Shown: piece by piece, positions 1-6,996 of the stretch | Numbering within the stretch: position 1 is the stretch's first letter | How the letters are laid out: every line of letters starts with the position of its first letter | Origin: Bacillota bacterium | GTDB taxonomy: Bacteria > Bacillota_I > Bacilli_A > Erysipelotrichales > Erysipelotrichaceae | Direction: 5' to 3' | NCBI GenBank assembly: GCA_023388995.1 | Contig: JAEWFD010000036.1 | Location: 1 to 41,134 of the forward strand | DNA: 41,134 nt | The notes under the pieces: model-generated | Seen by the model: only the letters and a program-made list of their open reading frames with translations | Database searches by the model: none | Told to the model about the DNA's origin: nothing | Translations under genes and position numbers: made by a program

Positions 1-122
1 ATAATCAATAATTGTCCTTGTAAATTCATTTCTGATGACACCTCCAGGAGATAGTCTAACAGAAATCTGTACAAATTTGGACACTTGTATTTTCGATTAT
101 TTGTACATAAACATATTACCAT

Positions 123-479
123 TTACAATGGATAAATCGTAGTTGTTTTTATGCTCCACAAAGCCTGTATAAAGTGCTTCTGACTGAGGATATGTGAATA
201 TATGGTTTCAACTAAATGTAGTAATTCATCATCTGTGATTTCTATGAAACGTTCAGTCAAATAAGAATTGGAGATTTCTAGATAGTCAGCTGCTAATTGA
301 TGTGCCAGATCATATTTATCGTGATAGTGCTTGTAAAAGGTAGTTCGGTTGATAAGAGCAATATCCAGAATGTTCTGAACAGTGATTTCATGAAAATCAT
401 TTGATTTTAATAAAGCGATAAAACTATCCTTGATATTTTTCTTGGTTTTTACAACTCTTAAATCGATTTTATGGTTCAT
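123..479 (-). CDS. TetR-family regulator, C-terminally truncated
   Basis: The 118-residue product starts with a TetR-type DNA-binding domain: the KTKKNIKDSFIALLK helix, then ITVQNILDIALINRTTFYKHYHDK, which is the classic recognition region ending in TFYKHY. TetR proteins normally run 180-200 residues with a ligand/dimerisation domain; here the frame stops soon after the third regulatory helix (IKTTTIYPL). Reading through that TAA, the same frame stays open to the left edge of the window, so a nonsense mutation is possible, although the continuation does not clearly resemble a TetR C-terminus. The ATG at 479 has an AGAGGA ribosome binding site. It is divergent from the DUF4260 gene and may control it. 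The DNA-binding call is solid; functionality is uncertain. Confidence 0.7.
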   Translation of the reverse strand: MNHKIDLRVVKTKKNIKDSFIALLKSNDFHEITVQNILDIALINRTTFYKHYHDKYDLAHQLAADYLEISNSYLTERFIEITDDELLHLVETIYSHILSQKHFIQALWSIKTTTIYPL

Positions 480-575
480 GATTAGTTCCTCTTGAATCCA
501 TTATATCGATAAACTATTTTGAAGGCAATGAATCATAAAAGCAATTGCGTTTTAGTTGAGCAAAAAAAGAATTTC

Positions 576-602
576 AGCAACAAAGTGCTAAGTTTTGTTG
601 CT
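576..602. repeat. 9-bp inverted repeat between tetR-like and DUF4260 genes
   Basis: Arms AGCAACAAA and TTTGTTGCT are perfect and separated by 9 bp. The repeat lies in the 200-bp gap between divergent genes, about 30 bp upstream of the candidate DUF4260 promoter. It is a reasonable operator candidate for the TetR-type protein. As a minus-strand terminator it is poor, because the T-run sits several bases away from the stem. Confidence 0.45.
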
Positions 603-630
603 TATCCAACAATAAGACATTTTTTAATGA

Positions 631-658
631 TTGTAGGAAAAAAGTGATACGGTACAAT
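631..658 (+). promoter_or_regulatory. Candidate sigma-A promoter of the DUF4260 gene
   Basis: TTGTAG and TACAAT are separated by 16 bp. Transcription would begin near 665, just before the AGAGGAAAGGG ribosome binding site of the gene starting at 683, which argues against the upstream GTG start at 644. Confidence 0.5.
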
Positions 659-682
659 GATGATAGAGGAAAGGGTGATATT

Positions 683-1030
683 ATGGTGAGAAAAACCGTA
701 CAGCTTGAGCATCTGACATTGCTTATCTGCATGATTTATGTTTATTATATTTCAAGATATAGTTGGGGGCTTTTTCTAGCGTTGCTGTTTGTTCCTGATA
801 TTTCAATTGTATTTTATATATTCAATCAAGAAGTTGGTAAAATTGCATATAATGTTGTTCATACGTATGCAGTTCCGCTTGTTATCCTATTGCTAGACGC
901 TTTTCTGTTTGAACATATATTCGTTCGTCCTGTGTGTATTATATGGATTATACATCTTTCAATGGATCGGGTAATCGGATATGGTTTGAAATATGACAAA
1001 TTCAAAGAGACACACATACAGAAACTATAG
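683..1030 (+). CDS. DUF4260 family membrane protein
   Basis: A 115-residue, mostly hydrophobic protein with about four membrane segments. It matches the DUF4260 pattern: an early LALLFVPDISIVFYI segment, the VVHTYAVPLVILLL segment with the conserved His-Thr-Tyr, and the C-terminal HLSMDRVIGYGLKYDKFKETH signature. The function of the family is unknown. I chose ATG 683 because AGAGGAAAGGG lies just upstream, while the longer frame from GTG 644 would overlap the promoter. It is monocistronic, divergent from the truncated TetR gene, and followed by a hairpin. Family assignment is confident; nothing supports a specific role beyond an integral membrane location. Confidence 0.85.
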   Translation: MVRKTVQLEHLTLLICMIYVYYISRYSWGLFLALLFVPDISIVFYIFNQEVGKIAYNVVHTYAVPLVILLLDAFLFEHIFVRPVCIIWIIHLSMDRVIGYGLKYDKFKETHIQKL

Positions 1031-1039
1031 AATAACAAT

Positions 1040-1081
1040 ATGCAAAGCATACGCAATCAATGTGATATGGTTTGCATTTTT
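1040..1081 (+). terminator. Terminator-like hairpin after the DUF4260 gene
   Basis: ATGCAAA (1040-1046) pairs with TTTGCAT (1071-1077) and is followed by a short T-run. The loop is long (24 nt), so this is weaker than most terminators in the window. It lies between convergent genes. Confidence 0.45.
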
Positions 1082-1086
1082 GAATA

Positions 1087-1779
1087 TCACTCGTCGGCAA
1101 AACGATAGCCGACTCCCACTTCCGTTAAAATGAATCGTGGATGTGCGGTGTCTTTTTCCAGTTTGCGACGCAGGTTTGCCATGAAAACACGGACTCCTTT
1201 GCTATCGCCATCTGAATATCCCCAAATTTGCCGAATGATATAATTATAGGTAAGCACCTTTCCTTTGTTGGCAATAAAAAGCAGCAGAATCTTATATTCC
1301 GTGGGAGTGAGATGGATTTCATGATCTTCTACCAATACTTTCCGCTTTTCGTAATCAATGCTTAGCCAGTCGCAGGAAAAAGTAGTTTCTTCTGCACCGG
1401 ATTGCAGTTTGTGTAAAATTCGTTCTGCAACCCTGATGCGAGCAAGTAATTCACCCATATAAAAAGGCTTGGTAATATAATCATTTGCGCCTAAATCCAA
1501 TGCAGCAATTTTTTCTTTTTCCTGGCCGCGTGCTGAAATAATCAAAATTGGTATGTCCGAAATTGTCCGCAGCTCACGCAGCAGATCAATGCCATCTCGA
1601 TCCGGAAGGCCCAGATCCAGCAAAACAATATCAGGTTTGTGCGAAGAGAAAAAGAACAATCCTTCCGCTGCGGTAGCAGCAATCAAAGTAGCGTAGTTTT
1701 GCTTGGAAAGTGATATGGTAATAAAGTGTGAAATATATTGATCATCCTCGATGATTAGAATTGTTTTTTTGTCATTCAT
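1087..1779 (-). CDS. KdpE-like OmpR-family response regulator
   Basis: A 230-residue response regulator. The receiver domain has the acidic pair in ILIIEDD, the phospho-acceptor Asp in VLLDLGLP, the switch segment ILIISARG and the conserved Lys in YITKPF. The C-terminal winged helix is OmpR/KdpE type (LTPTEYKILLLF, then RVFMANLRRKLE and the final VGVGYRF). I start it at ATG 1779, preceded by GGAGGAAACC; the frame extends further upstream but without that signal. It overlaps the kinase gene by 8 nt, so the two are translationally coupled. Being last in an operon with KtrB and KtrA, it most likely adjusts potassium or turgor gene expression. The KdpE resemblance is by sequence; the target genes are inferred. 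Confidence 0.88.
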   Translation of the reverse strand: MNDKKTILIIEDDQYISHFITISLSKQNYATLIAATAAEGLFFFSSHKPDIVLLDLGLPDRDGIDLLRELRTISDIPILIISARGQEKEKIAALDLGANDYITKPFYMGELLARIRVAERILHKLQSGAEETTFSCDWLSIDYEKRKVLVEDHEIHLTPTEYKILLLFIANKGKVLTYNYIIRQIWGYSDGDSKGVRVFMANLRRKLEKDTAHPRFILTEVGVGYRFADE

Positions 1780-3124
1780 TGGTTTCCTCCATAGGCAGTG
1801 TGAAAACAAATTCTGCACCGTTAGGTTTCTTATCTTTTACTTGTATTTCTCCGCCGTGGGCTTCAATAATTGCCTTGCAAATAGAAAGTCCAAGCCCTAA
1901 TCCGCGGCGTCCGTCGACGATTTTCTTCTCTTGTGTTACGAAACGTTCAAACAAATGATCTTTGATCGCTGCGGGAATGCCATTGCCAGTGTCGGATACA
2001 GAAACCACGAGTTTATTTGCTGCTGCTGCCGCTGTAAGGGAGATACTGCTGCCGTTCGGGGTATGCCGGACGGCATTTTCCAGCAAATTGATAAGGACTT
2101 GCACAATGAGTTTTCCATCCATAGGTGCGGTGATGATGGCTTCAGGCAGCTGTACATGAAAATCACGCTCCCGAAGCAGCCGTTCCGTATGTTTCACTGC
2201 CTCCGCGATGATATCATCAATCACTTCCTCTTGTTTAAATAAAACAATCCTGTGCTCGCTGATTCTAGTCATATTGAGGATATTTTCGACAAGGTTTGTA
2301 AGCCAGACAATTTCTTCGCAAATGTCCGAAGCGAGTTTTTTACGTTCAGCATCTGTAAATGCATCATAGTTATCAGCAAGCAGATTTCCGGCTCCGGAAA
2401 GGGCAGTCAGCGGACTTCTAAGATCATGGGCAACGGAACGAAGAAAGGTGCTGCGTTGCTGCTCCCGTTCCATTGCCAGCCGTATTTTCTCACGATCGGC
2501 AACAAGCGTTTCCCGTTCCAAAGCAATTCCAAGCTGAGTGCAAACAGCTTGCACAATTAACAGCTGCTGTGCATTTATTTCTTTTTCCTGAATGATCAAA
2601 GTTCCCAGCTGTCCGGATCCGCTGCTGATTTCAAATCCCGCCAAATCTTTCTGATCCAGCAGAATCGAACCAGTAAGGCCGGCATAGCGATAAACAAGAT
2701 CTTCTGCTTTCTTCACAACACTTTCTTTGCCGCTGGCAGAAAGAAAGCCGGAGGCAATCCGATATAAGATTCTAGCCGTTTGCTCATTTTGGCTGGCAAG
2801 CTTCATTTCGCTTTGCAAACGGGAAGTGACTGTTCCCGAAACAATTCCTGTTACCAGGAAAAAAAGCAGCAGCATTACATCATTTGTACCATAAATGAAA
2901 AAGGAAAAGAGCGGGTTTGTGAACAAAAAATTGAATAACAGCGCACAAAACAATGCAGCGCCAATTGCCCATCCACGGTTGCTGGTAAATACGGCAGTAA
3001 ACAAGACACTAAGCAGAAATACCATGATGATACTTTCATTGCCAACTCCTAAATAGCCGATTAATATGGATAATGCTGTAGCTAAGCTTAAGATACAGAT
3101 TGTTTTGACAGAATTTTTCACCAT
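1772..3124 (-). CDS. Short KdpD-like sensor histidine kinase (DUF4118)
   Basis: A 450-residue membrane kinase corresponding to the C-terminal half of KdpD. It opens with four closely spaced membrane segments (about residues 5-100, DUF4118 type), then a GAF-like region (about 110-210), the HisKA box FLRSVAHDLRSPLTAL with His233, the N box LINLLENAVRHTP, and G boxes VSDTGNGIP and GLGLGLSICKAI. The N-terminal KdpD and Usp domains of full-length (about 900-residue) KdpD are absent. ATG 3124 lies 8 nt from GGAGG, so I prefer it to the GTG at 3133. The gene sits between ktrA and the response regulator in a tight minus-strand operon, which ties it to potassium uptake rather than to a KdpFABC pump; none is present here. 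Confidence 0.85.
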   Translation of the reverse strand: MVKNSVKTICILSLATALSILIGYLGVGNESIIMVFLLSVLFTAVFTSNRGWAIGAALFCALLFNFLFTNPLFSFFIYGTNDVMLLLFFLVTGIVSGTVTSRLQSEMKLASQNEQTARILYRIASGFLSASGKESVVKKAEDLVYRYAGLTGSILLDQKDLAGFEISSGSGQLGTLIIQEKEINAQQLLIVQAVCTQLGIALERETLVADREKIRLAMEREQQRSTFLRSVAHDLRSPLTALSGAGNLLADNYDAFTDAERKKLASDICEEIVWLTNLVENILNMTRISEHRIVLFKQEEVIDDIIAEAVKHTERLLRERDFHVQLPEAIITAPMDGKLIVQVLINLLENAVRHTPNGSSISLTAAAAANKLVVSVSDTGNGIPAAIKDHLFERFVTQEKKIVDGRRGLGLGLSICKAIIEAHGGEIQVKDKKPNGAEFVFTLPMEETNE

Positions 3125-3143
3125 GACAGACACCTCCGCCCAA

Positions 3144-3794
3144 TTATTTTTTATTGATCAGTTTTAATATATCTTTCTGTTCACCAGCAATAATAATATG
3201 CTCTTTCGCATGAAAGGTATGATCTGTACTGAGAAATGGCAGGATGTTTTTCCCGCTGCGGATTCCGATGACGTTGATCCGATGCAGTGTACGAACATTT
3301 AGTTCGCGGATGTTTTTGTCAATCCAATCATCAAGCACTTCTATTTCCATAATAGCATATTCAGGTGATAACTCAATATAATCAAATGCACCTTTTGAAG
3401 AATAACGGACAGCGGTCCGCTGGGCCATATCCCGTTCAGGATAAACAACATCATCTGCACCGATTTTTTTCAGCAATTCCGCATGGATCTCGCGGTCGGA
3501 TTTAGCTACTACATAGGGAGCGCCAAGTTCCTTTAAAAGAGAGGTGATTTCCATGGAGGATTGAAAGTGATTGCTGATACAGACGAAACAGACATCAAAG
3601 TTTCGGACACCTAATTCCGCCAGTACGTCTTTATCCATGCAATCGCCGATCTGTACCCGGGTGACGAGTGGTTCTAATTTTTGTACAGCCTCCTCGTTCA
3701 TGTCTACCAACATAACTTCATTATGCAGTTCTGTCAGCTTTACTGCTAAATTTTTTCCGAAGCGTCCTGCTCCGATGACAAGCATTGTTCTCAT
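3144..3794 (-). CDS. ktrA: KtrA/TrkA-type RCK regulatory subunit of potassium uptake
   Basis: A 216-residue cytoplasmic RCK protein, close to the usual KtrA length of about 220. The N-terminal Rossmann domain has an intact GAGRFG dinucleotide-binding loop and an acidic residue at the end of strand two (MLVDMNEE). This is followed by VQIGDCMDK and VAKSDREIHAELLKKIGADDVVYPE, typical of RCK_N. The C-terminal part from about residue 135 is an RCK_C domain. KtrA rings gate KtrB in response to bound nucleotide. It is the third gene of the potassium operon, 20 nt downstream of ktrB. The start has GAAAGGATC upstream. TrkA is an equivalent name; its size favours KtrA. Confidence 0.9.
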   Translation of the reverse strand: MRTMLVIGAGRFGKNLAVKLTELHNEVMLVDMNEEAVQKLEPLVTRVQIGDCMDKDVLAELGVRNFDVCFVCISNHFQSSMEITSLLKELGAPYVVAKSDREIHAELLKKIGADDVVYPERDMAQRTAVRYSSKGAFDYIELSPEYAIMEIEVLDDWIDKNIRELNVRTLHRINVIGIRSGKNILPFLSTDHTFHAKEHIIIAGEQKDILKLINKK

Positions 3795-3814
3795 ATTCTA
3801 TGATCCTTTCATAA

Positions 3815-5146
3815 TTAACCGACAATTACTTTGCCGGTTGGATTTCTTAATTTTATGCTGTTATTTGTTTTAGCAACAGCCATGAATACCGTCAAACTGC
3901 CGACTCTTCCGGCAAACATCAGCACAATGATGGCGATGCGGGACAGCGGGGCTAATGTTCCTGTGATGCCGGTGGAAAGTCCAACTGTTCCAATCGCAGA
4001 AAATATTTCAAACGCAGCATCGGTAAATGGCTGCTTCTGAATACAAAGAACAAGGAGTCCGATCATTGCCATCGCCAGGTAAATCGTTACACTGCAGAAG
4101 GCACGTCGTATTGTCTCGAAGTCAACACGGAAATGCCATAAGCAAACATCTTCACGCCCCTTTAGGGAGGCAGCAGCAGTTGCAGCAATAACAGCAAGGG
4201 TTGTGACTTTAATCCCGCCACCTGTTCCGCCTGGGGCAGCGCCGACAAACATCAGAAACATAGTGACTAACTTGCTGCCGTCAGAAAGAGAGGCAAGATT
4301 GATACTGTTGAAGCCGGCTGTTCTTGGTGAGACTGATTGGAAAAAGGCGGATAGTATCTGGTTTTCTATACTCATAGAATAAAATACTCCATCATGTTCC
4401 AGAAATGCAAAGGCAATGGTACCAAGCAGCAGCAGGATAACTGTCGAAACAAGCACTGTTTTGGTATGAAGCCGCAGCTTATGAAACCGGAAGCGGCTGG
4501 AAATCAGATCATCCCATACCACAAAGCCAATACCGCCGATTATGATCAAGCTGGCAATTGTCAGGATGACAAGCGGATCATCATATAGCGTAGTCAATGA
4601 GGAGAATGGTGCATGAATCCCCATCAGATCAAAACCGGCATTGCAAAACGCCGAAACAGAATGGAAGATGGCGAGCCAAAGTCCGGTTTTAAACCCAAAC
4701 AGCGGGATAAAGCGGATCGCCAGAAGCAGTGCTCCCATACTCTCTATCACAGCAGTTCCGATCAGCATTCTGCGGACCAGCCGAACAACACCGCCAACCT
4801 GAGTAGCACTGACGGCTTCTGCCAGCAGCGAGCGTTCACGGAGTCCGATACGTCTGCCAACAGCAAGGGAAAACAGAATTGCAATGGCCATGAATCCAAG
4901 GCCCCCGATCTGAATCAGCAGTAAGATGACTACCTGTCCAAAAAAGGAAAATTGTGACCAAGTATCATATACGACAAGTCCTGTAACACAAGTTGCCGAA
5001 GCAGATGTAAATAAGGCATTTAAAAAAGGAATGCCAGTATTGCTGTGACTTGCTATCGGCAGACTGAGCAGGATTGCTCCCACTGTAATAATCAGGGCAA
5101 ATCCGAATGCAAGAATTTTCATCGCACTCCATTGTTTTATATTCAT
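3815..5146 (-). CDS. ktrB: KtrB/TrkH-type potassium channel-like transporter subunit
   Basis: A 443-residue integral membrane protein of the TrkH/TrkG/KtrB superfamily. The four pore-loop repeats are visible: FTSASATCVTGLVVYD, FHSVSAFCNAGFDLMG, FQSVSPRTAGFNSIN and FSAIGTVGLSTGITG, each with the glycine that forms the selectivity filter. The intramembrane gate region is glycine-rich (VGAAPGGTGGGIKVTT). Its length fits KtrB rather than the longer TrkH. The ATG overlaps the preceding stop codon as ATGA, with GGGGGATT upstream. It forms the translocating subunit and KtrA is the partner. Confidence 0.92.
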   Translation of the reverse strand: MNIKQWSAMKILAFGFALIITVGAILLSLPIASHSNTGIPFLNALFTSASATCVTGLVVYDTWSQFSFFGQVVILLLIQIGGLGFMAIAILFSLAVGRRIGLRERSLLAEAVSATQVGGVVRLVRRMLIGTAVIESMGALLLAIRFIPLFGFKTGLWLAIFHSVSAFCNAGFDLMGIHAPFSSLTTLYDDPLVILTIASLIIIGGIGFVVWDDLISSRFRFHKLRLHTKTVLVSTVILLLLGTIAFAFLEHDGVFYSMSIENQILSAFFQSVSPRTAGFNSINLASLSDGSKLVTMFLMFVGAAPGGTGGGIKVTTLAVIAATAAASLKGREDVCLWHFRVDFETIRRAFCSVTIYLAMAMIGLLVLCIQKQPFTDAAFEIFSAIGTVGLSTGITGTLAPLSRIAIIVLMFAGRVGSLTVFMAVAKTNNSIKLRNPTGKVIVG

Positions 5147-5583
5147 TGTTCAATCCCCCAGAGTTCCGCCAGCAAGCTATCAAGACTCTCATTTGCATTC
5201 AGCAGCTTGCTTGTGCCGATTGTTTCATAAATACTTTGGAATTCGGGCATATTGCAGCGGGCAATAATAGTGATTCCCGGATCTATGCATCTAGCACTGT
5301 GGCAGATAGCTAAATTGCTGGAATCATCCGCAGACAAAGCAAATAAAGCGGAATATAGATCCTGTTCAGGAAACATCAGTGTTGTGAGCGTTCTGCATTT
5401 TATGCCGGCTTTCTGTAGTTTTGCGGTTGTTTCTGGTTCGCCATAAATCAATATACCTTGATTCGCACGGCCTTGCGGGCTATCACCAATGCCGCCTTTT
5501 TCTATAAAGTTATCTAAGCGATACATGATAAGATATCCAAGTGACATGATTCCCAGAGTTGCGATAAAAAGTAAAATAACCAT
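5143..5583 (-). CDS. Membrane-anchored, degenerate RCK (TrkA-N-like) protein
   Basis: A 146-residue protein with one N-terminal membrane segment (VILLFIATLGIMSLGYLIMY) and a cytoplasmic domain whose order matches RCK_N: a first strand ILIYGEPETTAKL, then LYSALFALSADDSSNLAICHSAR, ITIIARCNMPEFQSIYETIG and SKLLNANESL. The GxGxxG nucleotide loop is replaced by GEPETT, so it probably does not bind NAD(H) or ATP in the usual way. I start it at ATG 5583 because the upstream 70 codons look non-coding; GTG 5592 is an alternative. It is the first gene of the potassium operon and overlaps ktrB by 4 nt. An accessory or assembly role for KtrAB is inferred from this context. The 280 bp upstream hold no riboswitch or strong promoter I could recognise. 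Confidence 0.7.
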   Translation of the reverse strand: MVILLFIATLGIMSLGYLIMYRLDNFIEKGGIGDSPQGRANQGILIYGEPETTAKLQKAGIKCRTLTTLMFPEQDLYSALFALSADDSSNLAICHSARCIDPGITIIARCNMPEFQSIYETIGTSKLLNANESLDSLLAELWGIEQ

Positions 5584-5832
5584 CGATGCCACCAGCCTTT
5601 CATGGCAATGATAGCAAAAAGGGAATAAGGATAGTGTTATTGTTTTAGTCTGGCGTATTAATTTTATATAAAGAATCATTACAGGTGCAGTTTGCTTGAA
5701 GCAGGTGTTTATAAGGATTGCAAATTGCTGGGGAAATTTGAGGAAGGTAAACTTGGGGCTGGTTAGCGAATATTCTATCCAAAACCCCATGGATAAAAGC
5801 ATTCAGTTTGTTTCAATGGATGAAATGACGAC

Positions 5833-5860
5833 AAAAAAACCTAGGTATTTCCTAGGTTTT
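5833..5860 (-). terminator. Rho-independent terminator of tRNA-His
   Basis: On the minus strand a perfect 10-bp stem (AAAACCTAGG with CCTAGGTTTT) closes a 5-nt loop and ends in a run of seven T. It starts 7 nt downstream of the tRNA-His CCA end and separates the tRNA from the potassium operon. Confidence 0.9.
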
Positions 5861-5867
5861 CTTCATA

Positions 5868-5944
5868 TGGGGCGACAAAAGGGGATTGAACCCTCGAGTG
5901 CCGGAGCCACAATCCGGTGCGTTAACCACTTCGCCACTGCCGCC
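5868..5944 (-). tRNA. tRNA-His (anticodon GTG)
   Basis: The minus strand folds into a full cloverleaf. The anticodon loop TTGTGGC carries GTG between CCGGA and TCCGG. The T loop TTCAATC lies between GAGGG and CCCCT-type arms. The extra G(-1) opposite C73, diagnostic for histidine tRNA, is encoded at 5944, and CCA is encoded at 5868-5870. It has its own promoter and terminator. Confidence 0.95.
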
Positions 5945-5969
5945 ATCTCATGCTTTATCAGCATGATTT

Positions 5970-5998
5970 ATTGTATCTTAAATAAAGCCTTTTGTAAA
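5970..5998 (-). promoter_or_regulatory. Sigma-A promoter of tRNA-His
   Basis: On the minus strand TTTACA and TACAAT are spaced by 17 bp, about 25 bp before the tRNA 5' end. The short leader contains a perfect 7-bp inverted repeat (TCATGCT / AGCATGA, 5949-5967) that may help RNase P processing. Confidence 0.75.
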
Positions 5999-6042
5999 GC
6001 CCTAAAATTCATTTTGTAAAAAATCCTTACGTGAAAAACGAT

Positions 6043-6094
6043 CTGGTTCCGGCAAGCTGCACAGCTAATTTGTGAGAGCAAACTGCCGAACCGG
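6043..6094 (-). terminator. Long imperfect hairpin downstream of an acetyltransferase gene
   Basis: Arms CTGGTTCCGGCA (6043-6054) and TGCCGAACCGG (6084-6094) pair with one bulge, and the interior adds GCT/AGC and CACA/TGTG steps. On the minus strand a TTTTT run follows four bases later, so it probably terminates the acetyltransferase transcript. A small structured RNA is possible. Confidence 0.5.
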
Positions 6095-6143
6095 AAGTTG
6101 CGATGAATCATGTTCGCCTAAGGAAAGCACTATCATGTGTTAT

Positions 6144-6671
6144 CTAAGAAGATATTGTTTTGCGCAGTTTTATGCCGCCGAAGTTTTCAGGATACAGATT
6201 GCCGGTACATTCTACTTCAAGGATGTGATTGTAGCCATGCTTTACCCAAAAACACAGTGCCACAGCATTCCTCAATGAAACATGAAGAAGGATATGCTTG
6301 ATGTTAGATGCTTTGAGCATTTGCTCCAATATATTTAAAATTTCGCTGCCAATTCCAAGCTTGCGAAATTGTTCTTGCACATATAGAACAGAAAGATAAG
6401 CGGTATCAGACTGCTCATATCCTAGATAATAAGCAAGGAAGCCAATGATGGCATCGTTTTGCCGTATATTGCAAAAGAAATAGTTTTCTTTTTTTCCGCC
6501 AGCAGGAAGATCGCCTTTCTCTAAGCATTCCTGTATTGTGCACGAATGATTATCCTCACAAGGCGGATCAAATAAAAAATAAGCATCACATTCTTGTTCG
6601 ATCCTTTGCAATGCAGTAAGATCACTGATATTTGCTAATTCAATTGTTAGCTTGTTCGCGATTGTTTCCAT
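6144..6671 (-). CDS. GNAT-family N-acetyltransferase
   Basis: A 175-residue GNAT enzyme. The acetyl-CoA-binding motif A is VLYVQEQFRKLGIGSEILNILEQML, with the Q/R-x-x-G-x-G pyrophosphate loop near residue 118. It is followed by the motif B region ILLHVSLRNAVALCFWVKHGYNHILE. The N-terminal part (DLTALQRIEQECDAYFLFDPP) is typical of small-molecule acetyltransferases. The substrate cannot be inferred. It is a single gene, transcribed leftward; its 5' region contains the long inverted repeat at 6706-6764. Confidence 0.85.
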   Translation of the reverse strand: METIANKLTIELANISDLTALQRIEQECDAYFLFDPPCEDNHSCTIQECLEKGDLPAGGKKENYFFCNIRQNDAIIGFLAYYLGYEQSDTAYLSVLYVQEQFRKLGIGSEILNILEQMLKASNIKHILLHVSLRNAVALCFWVKHGYNHILEVECTGNLYPENFGGIKLRKTISS

Positions 6672-6705
6672 ATGTCACCATGTTATTCATTGATGCAACC
6701 ATTGC

Positions 6706-6764
6706 GCTGCCTATTGGTTAACTTTCGTTACCAATATAGCATATTGCTTTTTCACTTAGGCAGC
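6706..6764 (-). promoter_or_regulatory. Nested inverted repeat at the acetyltransferase promoter
   Basis: Outer arms GCTGCCTA (6706-6713) and TAGGCAGC (6757-6764) are perfect. Inside them TATTGGTTAAC (6712-6722) and GTTACCAATA (6727-6736) pair across a 4-nt spacer, and AGCATATTGCT (6738-6748) can form a small hairpin. On the minus strand this could fold into a three-way junction in the leader, or the inner repeat could be an operator next to an extended -10 (TGCTATATT). The 325 bp between the acetyltransferase and degV hold no other gene. Confidence 0.45.
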
Positions 6765-6963
6765 CGCTTGTTTATTTTTATGTTGGATAATGCCGCTCTT
6801 TCAGTATAAAAAGCAAATTACCTGAAGATAGTATAGCGTACATTGCAATTCATTGCATGATTTGTTTTGAAAAAGTAGAAGGTTAACTTCATAATGGGGG
6901 ATTGCTGAAATAGCCAAAATCGTTTTTATGCATTAGAAATAATGCGGAAAAAGAACAGAAATG

Positions 6964-6972
6964 TGCTATAAT
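6964..6972 (+). promoter_or_regulatory. Extended -10 promoter element of the degV operon
   Basis: TGCTATAAT is an extended -10 with a perfect TATAAT; no good -35 is visible 17 bp upstream. Transcription would start near 6979, giving an 18-nt leader that carries the AAGGAG site of degV. Confidence 0.6.
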
Positions 6973-6996
6973 GACTTGGAGTTAAGGAGTGAAGTG

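Noticed and set aside
5584..5830. Possible c-di-AMP (ydaO-type) riboswitch ahead of the potassium operon
   Set aside because: Potassium operons in this phylum often have one, but none of the conserved blocks of that class is visible on the minus strand here.
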